Shown here: positions 38,799 through 50,126 of the stretch, one piece after another
How positions within the stretch are numbered: position 1 is the stretch's first letter
Layout: the number at the start of each line of letters is the position of its first letter
Source: Rostratula benghalensis
Lineage: Eukaryota; Chordata; Aves; Charadriiformes; Rostratulidae
Length of the DNA: 64,000 nt
Reading direction: 5' to 3'
Assembly (NCBI GenBank): GCA_013399305.1
Contig: VXAI01000019.1
Span: 5,849,504 to 5,913,503 of the forward strand
Position numbers and translations under genes: made by a program
Notes under the pieces: generated by a model
Databases searched by the model: none
What the model saw: the letters and a program-made list of their open reading frames with translations, nothing else
What the model was told of the DNA's origin: nothing

Positions 38799-41700
38799 GG
38801 GCCAACTGCATTTCCTGGAGAGGGACTTGTTACAGAGTTTAAGAACAATACAAAGGTGAGCTTTCATAGCAATTAATATGAAATTTCCAGCTTGCTGTAA
38901 TAAAAATTCCATTCCATTTCATTCTCTCATTTATTTGTACAATTGGAAGAGCCACAATGAGTCTTCAGCGGTGCCCACCAGTGAAGTGTTTTTCACTGAA
39001 TGTTCTGCAGTATTATTAATTCCAGAAGATTAGGTGTACCTCATTTTTTTAAAGTCTTGAAGAGCCTTCCTAAAGCTCCATTTAAATCTGTTGAGCTCTA
39101 CATTTGAGCTCCAGGTAATGACCTGCATAATGAAAAGGTCCCAAATGTCCACAGCAAGCTGTCTCCCTTCCAGGGACTGCCTCATACAACTACTCCTTGT
39201 TACCTTTTACTTACTTCTTTCAGTGGCCCTTTAGATTACTCAGCCTTTTTTGGGTTGAGGTTATCGATAATGAAATTAAAATCAGCCTTTTTTATAAAAA
39301 GGAATGTTTTGTTTCTATTAATGATTAAACTTGTACAATTTTGTACTCCTTGGAAATGAACCAGGTATTTACTACTGACTATGAAAGTAAACAAGCTTAT
39401 GATTTCATAAAGGCATAATAAATGTCTTTCTGTTTTTGTTTATGACAGAACAAAATTCTTGTCTAACATCTTGTGATCTAGGCTGGAAACAAATTTCTGT
39501 GACAAATGCACCCTCATTATCTGCAGAGATTAGAAACCTACTTAAAACAAATCAAAACCACTCAATGTCTGTGCGTGGGTTTTACATACCAGCGTGGTGA
39601 CCTCTCTAAGAGATTGAAAGGTTTTGAACTTTCGCACTGTCACTTGAGCAATAATTTAAGATTCCAATAATGTCAGGCCTATCAAATGAACAGGAAAAGC
39701 CTGATGCGAGCCCTTGAGTAAGGTGAATAACACAGACATGAAATTGTTGAAGGAGAAAAGCTTCGAGCCGCAACATGAACAGATAAATAAAGGGGGGTTT
39801 GTTGGGAACAATCAGTTAAAGATTAAAATACAGATGCTAACTCAGTCTTGTAAACTCTGGGTGCGTTCTCCAGAGATAAACAGAATAAATCTGCACTCAA
39901 ATGTAACCACACTGCTATACTACCCAACCAGAATCATCAACTTTTCTTTAAGCTAAACCTTTTCTGTTTGCCCACATTTCACATGTGGCTCTAGTTAAAA
40001 GAAGAGTTAAGAGAAGGGATTTCAAATTAGTCCCCAAACGCTTATTCTTTTAAAAAAGTATACTGATAGATTAAAACCTCACCATGAAAACACAAAGAAC
40101 CCCAACCGCTTTCTATAACTTTGCTGCGATGTCATAAAATTAGTTAACAACATATATTTGAAATGCCTAGAAGTTCAATTTTCTCCTGAGAAAAAGAGAG
40201 AAATATCAGATGTTTGCGAGAAAACACAAGTGCTAATAAAATGTTTAGACAAAGAAGAAATTTTACATGTGGAACCAAAAATAACTGTGAGTGCTTTCCT
40301 AACATTTCAGCATTGAACAGAACAAGTTTATTTCTTTTTAAAAGTCATGCAAAGCTGCAGAATCAATCCTTTACATCTATCATCTAGTTTGATTAATCCT
40401 CCAGAAAAATTTTAATGAGGATTCCCAGAGAATTGATACAATATCTGTGTAATGTCATAGAGCAAGGCCCGGAAGAATAGAGAATACATCACTTTGAAGG
40501 GCGACACCATGTTCCATTAGCCTGAGTTTGGCTTGACTTTTTAAGTGGCTTTTAAAAATATTTTTGAATTTTTAAACACATTAGAGAACCACCACAATGC
40601 TTTTCAGACTGTAAGTATGTAAAGTACATTTTTCTGTAGCATAATTGAAACCTAATTAATCTTTTTCCCTGGAGATCTTTTAGAGTTGAGGGTAGTGACT
40701 ATCATAGGAAGAGGACTCACTAACGAGGCATTTCCATTTACAAATATTTCCTCTGGACCATCAAAAGAATGTTTGGAAATACGTTGCAACGATTTGACTT
40801 AAATCTTTTGACTATGCATTACGCATGTCTTTCAACCTTGTTGCACCTCAATTTCCACACATAAGAGAAAAATAAAATAATATTTACTCAATATTCTCAC
40901 ACAGCTTTTGCAGAAATGTATTAATTAGTATTTGAGCTGTACTTGAGAAGTATTATGTAGTATCTCAACTGAAATTTTCATGAAATCCTGAATACTGCCT
41001 TGGGAAATAATAGCAGATTTTTTTTTTTTTTTTTTTGCATTGAACCTTAATAAAATGGCACATTCATATGAAAATGGTATATGAAAATATTTTACTGGGG
41101 AGGGGGGAATTAAACCAGCTTTTTATTTTCCTCTAGCTCTTAATAATATTACAGATTTATACAAGTACAATATATGACCAAATTTTATTGGAGAGTAGAA
41201 AATAAAGCATCGAAGTGTCTTTCAGAATATGAATGAAAAGCCTTATTTATCTGTCAGCAAAATCTGTAGTATGTGCCCAGGACAAGTGTTATATTTCAAT
41301 GCTACTAAAGCACTCCGCCTGGTATCAGTCCATTCAGGTTACATTATTATTAGTTAAAAGAAAAACAGAGATTAAACTCTCTGTCTCTCCTAGTGAATTC
41401 CTTCCAAAACCATTTCAGTACGTCCTGGGCTGCACTGGAGTTTCATAGTCACAGAAAGAAGGGCTAAGAAATCTATCACAAACATGGGTTTGGATATGGT
41501 ATACAAATATCCAAACATTGGAACACCTTTAATCCCCCAAAAGCACTACTTTTAGATTCAGATTGACTCCATGACCAGATTTTCATCAGATGAAGGGGAA
41601 GGGTTACTGGAACAAATGAAGACCAGTATGGGTCCTACACAGCTGTACCTGTCAAGGTAGACAGAATTTTATCCCCAGAATGTAAATATGGAAAGCTGCA

Positions 41701-43998
41701 TCTGCCAAGTATTCTGTCACATTAACACTTAAAGTTTTCTAAATAAGTCAGTGAAACTGAAGATGGATGATAAAATACATCCCAACTTTCAAAACAGTCT
41801 TCTAATAACATCTAAACTGTATAATAGTAATGAAGGTTGGGCCAATGCTGAGGGAACAGAAAAACTGACATTTCTATCTTAGATAGAAAATGACATCTCT
41901 TAGAGATTTTAAAAGATTTTTTTTTCTACATGCCACTAATGTTGTCACATTCATCTTTCAAAATTTTCAATTTGCCTGACAACAGGCAACTAATTTAAAA
42001 ATTACTTTTGAACTGTTAATTGAAATGATTCCTTTTGGTATTGTGTCAATGCTTGTCAGCATTACTTATGGCCTATTTTTCCCCTTTTTCCTGCTTTGTC
42101 TTTCCCAACCCTCGAGAATATGCTTTTAATTTTTTTCTTTTCTTTTTGTTTTCTTTTGGCAGGGCAGCTGTTTTGGTTTTTAGTTTTTGGTTTTGTTTTT
42201 AAGTGTTAAATAATTAAGGTAAGTGACCATTCCAGTTGTTTGACTTTGTTACAGAGTGTTCTAAATTGCTTTTATTATTTTCAATCTGCTTTTAGCTACA
42301 AGAAAAGATGTGAATCACTCAGATGTTGCTCTTCAAACACAAAACTAAAATAGAAAAAAAATTCAAAATATCTGCTTGTGTATCCCTATTAATGGAAGGA
42401 CAATGTTCAATAACATTGGTCTGGTCCATGCAGGCATTTATGTATATTTTAATAATAGAAACACATAACAAGTGTCATGTACTACAAACAGACTCACTAA
42501 AATGTACATATATTTCTTGGAGCATGGCAAATTACAGTCTCCCACTTGTTAAGTCACAGCTACTTAATTTTCACATCTCTCTAGGTGCTCAAGAACATCA
42601 AATTATCAAAATGACTCTTCTCACATCACATACAACGGCTCCTGCCTCAGCGCTTCCAACTGGTAGGCATCTGCTCTTGAGTTACACTCAAGTAGTAAAG
42701 CCTGGTTGGCAGAGCAATATTGCACATCTCAGAGGCTTTTCCCCGATTTTCCAACGTTTTTTGTTTTTTTTTCTCATTTCTGTCTTCAATAGTCTTACGA
42801 ACTTGCTCTATAAACCAGCAATTACTGGTGACTCAGTTCCTTATCTTCATCACTCCAGTTTTAAATACCGCTTCAGATCAAAATATTACACCAATAATTA
42901 AAAAAGGAATGATTATAGAACTGTTCCCAAAGATGAAACGGCTACGTGGAAGACAGAAAAATTAAGGGTTCTTAAATTCCTAGGTCATCTCATTACAGAC
43001 CCTATTCAACTCACAATGAAGTCAACAGAAGGCTTCTGAATGAATTCTCAAAGAAATGAATAGCCTTTGATATGGACATTTGTTTGCAAAGGTACTCAAA
43101 TGTCTCTCGAAACAAGGTATTTAGATGAGAACACTTAATTACAGGGTGCTGCTCTTTCATTTACATCTTATGCAACTTGCCATTTTGCATAACATACTGA
43201 AGCTTTTCTGTACAGTTTTGTATTGAACGTGTTGTTAAAGGTACAAGAACTACTAATGAGGCTGTCTAGGTCTGACAGGTGAAGCTCTAGAAAGACTGAT
43301 GTAGTCTTTTATCTACCTGAGATGGTTAATCAGGAATATAAGGCATTTTAATCGCATGGTGGTTGGGTTTTTATTTTTTTTTTTTGCCCCCCTCTCCCCG
43401 CTTCTTTTTTCAGATGCCATCCTGAAATAAACATGCCAAAACTCTGCTTTGCTGACTGCGTCATCGGAGCTTGCAAATGCCAGCTCTTCTCTGACAGGCA
43501 TTGTGAATCACAGTTATTTTCTTCTCCCAATGTCTACGAGGTCTGCCACCTGAGCTGGCGTAGTTTGTAAGTGCCATCAACTTCTCCTCAGGGCTTACAA
43601 GCTGTACTTGCTCTTTCAGAAGAATCTGAAAATGTTGTGAACCATAACTATGTTTCTGAGAGAACTTACAAGTTCTGCCATCTGTGCCTGCAGTGCTTTA
43701 GAGCATCATAATATGGATATGGAGATATTTTCATCATGGGGTTTACGATCTCTACCAGCTGCATCAGCAGAGATTGTTAGTGCTGTGAACCACAACCATT
43801 TATCTCCCAGCACAGACGCCTGCTTCACTTTTTCATTCCTAAGAGCCTATAGGAGCTTGACCCACTGTTATATACATCGGCGTGTATTTTTCAGCAAAAG
43901 AGAAAAAAAAAAAAAAACAAACCCCAAACCAAACCCAACCCTTTAAATAATCCTTTAAACCAGATCTTTAATCACTGCAGATCTCTCCAAATATTTAC
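38799..43998. other. Unique AT-rich DNA
   Basis: No gene was recognised. T19 run at 41018-41036; T-rich tract at about 42120-42200 with an embedded GGCAGG resembling a splice acceptor; poly-T followed by a C-rich tract at 43373-43400; poly-A near 43901-43916. A 192-codon plus-strand frame at 42323-42901 has no recognisable domain. Confidence 0.5.
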
Positions 43999-44410
43999 AT
44001 GAGTGTAACTGTGCCCTGTCTAGAGGGAGAATTTACCACAACTACAAGGATTGCAATAGCCACGCCGCTTGTAACCCCGACAGAGCCGCAGCTCTCGCTG
44101 GGGTTCACAGATTTGGAGAAAGCATTTCCTTTTGCAACGGGGAATTTAACCTCTTTTTGTGTGGTTCTGCCACCTCCAGACTATCTAAAACTGCCCTTAA
44201 GACGGCATCTTTTGTTCTCATCAGATGGCTGGAGGGAGTTTTTGGCACTTGGCGACACCTCCCTGCTCTCCCTGGGTCGGCCCCAGGAAGGAAACGTGCT
44301 GGGGGTTTGTGAGGAATCGCGGCAAATCCAGATGGGAAATGGAGGGCTGCCCGTGTCAGGGGGGAATGTGGAGAGGAGCTCGGTCTTCTCCATATGCTGA
44401 CATGGAAAGA
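43999..44410. other. GC-rich patch, open on both strands
   Basis: About 400 bases of clearly higher GC and CpG than the surroundings. A 133-codon plus-strand frame spans 43999-44400 and a 161-codon minus-strand frame spans 44590-44105. Neither translation shows a family I recognise, a signal peptide or a clear repeat. Dual openness is a common side effect of higher GC content. It could be an untranslated exon, a regulatory element or a degraded coding exon; I do not assign a gene. Confidence 0.35.
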
Positions 44411-44629
44411 ACCCATGGGCATGCCAAGAAGCTCTGACTGGCTGTCTAAATGGGGATGACAGGGTTGTAAAGCAAAGTAGGCAGAGATTTTACTATCGAT
44501 GGCATCGTATACCTGTTGCATTCCCATATACAAGTATGGGAAATGTATGGCACTGGGAAGTCTGCTAATAAAATGCCTATAAATTAACAACTAATGAACT
44601 CTCAAATCACAGCTTTGAAGGGCTTAGAA

Positions 44630-44960
44630 ATAGAATCACAGAATCATCGAATTGCCAAGGTTGGAGGGGACCTTTCAGATCATCAAGTCCAACCATTAAC
44701 CTAACATTGAGAAAATTACCATTAAACCACGTCCCTCAGCACCACGTCTATCCATCTTTTAAATCCCTTCAGGGCTGGTGACTCCACCACTTCCCTGGGC
44801 AGCCTTTTCCAAGGCTTGACAACCCTTTTGGTGAGTAAATTCTTCCTGATATCCATCCTAAACCTCCCCTGGTGCAACTTGGGGCAATTTCCTCCTGTCG
44901 TAGTGTCTGTTACTTGGGAGAAGAGACCGATCCCCACCTCCCTACAACTTCCTCACAGGT
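44630..44960 (-). mobile_element. CR1 LINE 3' fragment, class B, ORF2 C-terminus open
   Basis: Minus-strand CR1 with a recognisable tail (TAGAATCACAGAATCATCGA) at its 3' end, followed by AAGGTTGGAGGGGACC. Minus-strand translation 44937-44722 is open to what appears to be the natural ORF2 stop. It shows [30 protein letters not shown] and a final VVLRDVV. It is 5'-truncated at the CTTCCTCACAGG position. It belongs to the same 3' class as 6224, 55444 and 59951. Confidence 0.94.
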
Positions 44961-45187
44961 GGGGACATGAAGGACCCCAAAGCCCCCGGGCAGGAGAACC
45001 AGGCACCTGGTGATTGCAAAAAGCAACGAGATCTGCATCCTGAAAATCCTGGGCCTTCAGACTGACTAAAAGTTTTCCTAATAACATACTTTTTGGAAGT
45101 TCAATGAACAGAACTGTTTTTGGAAAACTATTTGCTTAGGTTAAAGGTAAGTATTTTTGATTTCTGTTACAAAGTTAGAGAACGGAA

Positions 45188-45254
45188 GGGGGGTTGGAAC
45201 TTGATGATCCTTAAGGTCCCTTCCAACTCTAACTGTTCTATGATTCTATGATTT
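45188..45254 (+). mobile_element. CR1 LINE 3' terminal stub
   Basis: Only about 67 bases: GGGGTTGGAACTTGATGATC, then AAGGTCCCTTCCAACTCT, ending in two intact TTCTATGA units. It is a severely 5'-truncated plus-strand insertion lying back-to-back with the minus-strand copy 230 bases away. Confidence 0.9.
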
Positions 45255-48200
45255 TAAGCATGGAACTATTACAGTCCATTTTCCCGATTTTAAAAATTTT
45301 ATTAGAAAATTACATATGGGTTTTGCTGCTGACAAAATTTGGGGCAGATGCAGTTTCCAGTTTTCTTTATTGTTTTCCTTTGCTGAACCTGAATAAAAAT
45401 CCTCTGATGACTTTTCAGCAGTTGAGATGTAATATTTAAATCATGGAAAGGGATAGAACCCTGTGCAGTTATTTAGTGCTTTATCAACTAATACCTATCT
45501 TGCCTTTTCAAAAATTCCTTGTAGCTTTGTTTCTGTGTTGAAAGGCTACACACGCTAAATTTTATACGAAAGGCAAATCTTCAAAAAAGAAAACAGGAGT
45601 ATCAATGCTTTATAACTCTCTTAAATGCTAATTCTGCTGTAGTCTTTACTGAGAAGTCATTAGTGCCTCACTCCACATCCTCAGAAGCATTCGAAATTTC
45701 AGTCCTACTCCCTATTTACAATGTACCAGTGAGATACCTGACATTTTGTTCCTTGCTTGCATGAATGTTTTAGCAATTCTGACGTGTGTTTACATACGTA
45801 TTTTCCACGAACACTTCAAACCACTTTGCTAATACCCTCCAAAGTCTATCTTTCTAGCACTACTGCTTTTCAAACCTTGGGATTTTAAAAAAAAACAACC
45901 AGAGACTCTAAAAGGTGTGATATCAATTAATCTGGAAATCCAAATTGATTTTTTTGGGTGCTTTTCTACCAGATGCAGCAAGTGATCACACACAAGTTTT
46001 AAGTTTGTACAAATTTCCGAGGGAGAAGAATTTCATTTTTTTCTCAGATGAACAGTAAATATTTCCCTTTCTGAAACTGTGCACAGCTCTGGGAAAGACA
46101 AAATCAAACCCAAAGTACGTGTGGAACTGCACCTGCTTCTTGGAAGTAGGTGGTATTTAAGCTGAATTTAATGTTGGTATTTATACACACAGAGAGAGCC
46201 CACTGGCAAAGAACCCACATGAACGTGGTCCAGGTATCCACAATTAGGGGATCATTACTAAAACAAATTATTTTCATGAGTGAGTGCATCTGGCCATTAT
46301 GTCATTGTTTGGAATCCTGCAGTCAAATCTGCAGACAAACTGGAGGGAGAACAGAAAATTGCTAAAAAATTTCATTTTGTCCGAATTGACTATATATTGG
46401 GCAGTCTGCATGATTTCCCTCGTTTTCCTAATAGGAATGTGAAAACGTTTAGAGGGCTTATTGATCCCCAATACTTAACTGTTAGGTCATATGAATAGCA
46501 AATGAAATATGATATAAAATATGCAAAATAATAGTACATTAGCCTAAACAACACTAATAAATTGCAAAGCTTAGCATGAAATTGAAAATCACTAATGGAG
46601 CACTGTGCAGTTTGTTGAAGCAATGAGCAGTCAAAGAGTCATACATAATGTAACAGTACAATTGCTAACAGCAGGCTCATAGAAGACAATTTAAACTTAT
46701 TTTTTATGGACAAGAGGAATTGATCTTTGAAGCGGTTCCTAAGGAGATTCCACTTAGCCCGAACAGCATCTTGGGAGTGAGTTCTAGTCTATCCCTTGCA
46801 TCCAATACATATTTATGAACTTCCAGAAAAGACTGATTTAAATTACACATGAGGTTATGGTTTATGAACTTAAACCAGAAGAGGTAAAAATACTAGACAT
46901 GTGGAACTAATACCTGAAACTGGTTTTGAATTCGATGGGTCTGACAGTGCTACGGGTTGCACCAAAAGACAGGTCATATGTAATGAGTTCCACCTCTTAA
47001 AATTCTTGGGAGTTACAAATGTGTAAAGCAACAAACACAAAATACAAAAAGCTTTCAAAATCAGAACGTGCTAGATGATGTTCTATTTTCCCAAGGTCAA
47101 CTACAGGAAAAAAACAACTTCCATTTAACGTAGTTGTAGTTGCTGTAATAGGAAAAGTTGTCACGTTTGTGAACAGTCATGGGGAAATTGATAATGAATG
47201 TGATATTAGTTTTGTCTTTCAGCAGGATTTTCCCAATGAAATGTTAAATTTTATCTTGTCATTCCATACAATTCCACAAGAGCTTATACAATTTAGTGGC
47301 ACCATAAGATCTGATGTATTTTAAGTACACTAACATTAAGAACTGAGAACACAAGTGTGAAATTCTTATAATATGAGCTGGCATGATAAAAATATTTTCC
47401 TCACCTAAAAAAGTATTGTAATTGTAACAGGGTAATGTTCACTTTCCTTTTGTGTTTGAAGCACATGACATTTTTACTTGATGAGCAGGACTTTTTTTTT
47501 TTTTTCAATTGCTTTCAACACAGTATATGAATATATGCCTATTTCATGCTCTTATTTGGCAGAAAGAGGTTGTGTAGGCCCAAACTCATTAGCTTCAATG
47601 TCTTAATGAATACCTGAAAAAAATCTGCAGAAACATTATGTACGTGTAAAATGGGAAGGTGGCACAGATAGATCGTTTGTTAGTTCAAATGTAAAACATT
47701 GAATGGCGTGGGCTTTTTGTGTTACTCAAGTTTTGTGGATAGATTGCTACTTCTTATGCCTAGTCATACACTTAATAAACCTAAAGCCACAATTAATTTA
47801 ATAGCAAGTAGGTTGTCAAATGGCAACTATTCGTGCGTTCACTGTCCAAAAAATAGAGTAGGTGGAGTATGTTGAGATCTGAGGGGTATTTTAAAAATGT
47901 AGCAGAGACAAAACTGTAGAATAGAAACTCCATCATCCCAGGGCACCCACGGATGTAAAGGTGGGATGACTGAGGGTCATCACCACGGGATATTGTTTGA
48001 TTGTGCTTAAAGCTGAAAATGCCACATCCGAAGTACTACCTGGAGGTAACAGTCCCAAAGTTATATGGTTACTTGGATACTTTTCCTCCTGAACATCTTA
48101 GGGGTACCGTGCTGGAGATTTAGGATATTAAAGTTTTATGGTGCAGCTCAGCAAGTACCTTGTGACTTCAGGGAAGCAGATGGAGAACTACAACATCATC

Positions 48201-49169
48201 ACCGTATCCCTGTTAAAGACACAGCCTCCCACCCGAACCACATTTCTCATCAGAATAATTTAGGTAAACGTGTTCCTCTCTATGCTGTTGGTATTGCCAA
48301 ATTGAGACACAGGATGTTCAATTTACACTTTTGGGCATGAAATACAGACAAAATTCCTAAAAACCTATATATCAAAATAATAATGTAACATAGGTATTAT
48401 ACCAGTTTAGTGTTTGCTCTCTTCAGCTCTGAGCTCTCTACCAAATAAAGTGATTTTTAACAGTCTGTGAATGGCATACCTGCTCCTCAAACTGCATAAC
48501 ACCAGAACTGTTCTGTCAGACAGCTATTAATCTACTCAGCAACAATAAAGCTATTTTTTCTTAAAACCTGGCAGATTCTTATTTTTAGCTGATCCCATTC
48601 TTTCCACAACCTAAGCTGTCTTGGGGTTTTTTTTTATTATTTTTTTTTCCACTAAAGGGTCCCTTTTCTGCCTGGGTGTCAGCAAAGCACCATTTTACAA
48701 TTTCCTCATCTCTTAGCTTTTGGATCCAACAACTATGTATTGATGAGCTGTATCCCCTTTCTGTAGCCTTCCTCTCTGATGCCTGCATTCAGCTCTGGGA
48801 TGAACTTTCTCTCATACTGTGCGATAATACCAGTGTACCAAGGATGCTAATGTTTTCAGAAGAGTCTACGTTGGAAATCAGCACCTTAGCTAATGGTATT
48901 TGAATGAAAAGCAACTCCCCCTAGACCTCTGAAAAATAACATATTCCCCATTTCTCTCATGAAATGAAGACAGACATAAAAATGAAACCATTCCCATCTC
49001 AGAGCTGACACGGAGACTGGAAAGGAGCAGTTGGTAAGTGAAAGTCAGTGGGATGATGCTGTCTTGATGACACTGAGATACTGGAATTAGAAATCACTGG
49101 AATTGAGGAGCTGATGTGAAATGGGGGACCCAGGATGATGTATGGTTGGTTGCATGGGATGATACAGTG
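45255..49169. other. Unique AT-rich DNA
   Basis: No gene or repeat family was recognised. Open frames of 60-90 codons overlap on opposite strands around 46100-46620 without recognisable domains. A T-rich tract lies at 48628-48650. Confidence 0.5.
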
Positions 49170-49345
49170 CTAGAGGAAGTTTTACCCAGAGAAGCCGTGA
49201 CTGCCCCATCCCTGGAGGGCTTCAAGGCCAGGTTGGATGGGGCTTGGAGCAACCTGGGCTGGTGGGAGGTGTCCCTGCCCAGGGCAGGGGGTTGGAAATG
49301 GATGATCCTCAAGGTCCCTTCCAACCTGAACCATTCTGATTCCAA
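49170..49345 (+). mobile_element. CR1 LINE 3' fragment, class C
   Basis: Plus-strand CR1. It starts about at the C-terminal coding block (CCCAGAGAAGCCGTGACTGC, CATCCCTGGAGGGCTTCAAG) and passes through GGTGTCCCTGCCCAGGGCAG. It ends at CCAACCTGAACCATTCTGAT with the octamer tail reduced to one unit. The 5' edge is uncertain by some tens of bases. Confidence 0.92.
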
Positions 49346-49928
49346 GAAACTGGAGTAGTCCTGGCACATAAGGTATTAATTTTTTTACCCTGGGCAACCT
49401 TACTTGTCCCCACTAAGTAGAAGAGAGCCGCAAAAGTGATTTAGCAGTAACCTGACATAGCTGCTGTTGTCTACTAGTGTATGTGTACTTTTTGAATATT
49501 GTCATCTGATTCTGACTTACTTAATATACAAATGAGGCAGGCTAAAGTAGGGATGATCTAGATTTTCCAACTCGTTGCCACTCCCTCCCACTAACCTGAC
49601 GAGTGGTAATCGATAAGTATATTAGACCAATTTCAAGACACAAAATGCTGGAAATAGCTTTTTCTTAAATTGGCAATGAAAATATGCCTAAACAAGGACC
49701 ATGCCTTCTCTTCAAAAGAGGTGCATAAGAATTCATCCAGTTCATCAACAGCATTTAAAGTATGAGCAGTTACTGACTTCTGAGAGATGAGCAAAAATAA
49801 AACACCGATCTAACAATTTTCTTAGTCTTCTACAAAAGTCTGCATTCTCAGTAGCTCAGCTGTGAGAGAGAGGAATGGTTTCATGGGGAGAGCATGCTTA
49901 CTAGACCCTGTACTGTAGCCCAGAATAT
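49346..49928. other. Unique DNA between a CR1 and a tandem duplication
   Basis: No gene or repeat was recognised. Confidence 0.5.
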
Positions 49929-50126
49929 CTGCAATAGCAAAGGAATAGAAGACTGGAAAACTTCTATCTGCAGTTCCTGCTGGCCTCAGGAGAAGAGGTG
50001 AACACCAAAAGGCACAGTGAGGTCACACTGCAATAGCAAAGGAATAGAAGACTGGAAAACTTGTATCTGCAGTTCCTGCTGGCCTCAGGAGAAGAGGTGA
50101 ACACCAAAAGGCACAGTGAGGTCACA
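49929..50126. repeat. 99-bp tandem duplication, two copies, one mismatch
   Basis: The unit starting CTGCAATAGCAAAGGAATAG at 49929 is repeated from 50028 with period 99. The only difference seen is one base (AACTTCTATCTG in copy one, AACTTGTATCTG in copy two), so the duplication is recent or a collapsed/duplicated assembly artefact. The unit is not CR1 and is not found elsewhere in the window. It has no recognisable coding content. GGTGAACACCAAAAGG and CAGTGAGGTCACAC lie in each copy, so any factor-binding site there would be doubled. Confidence 0.95.
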
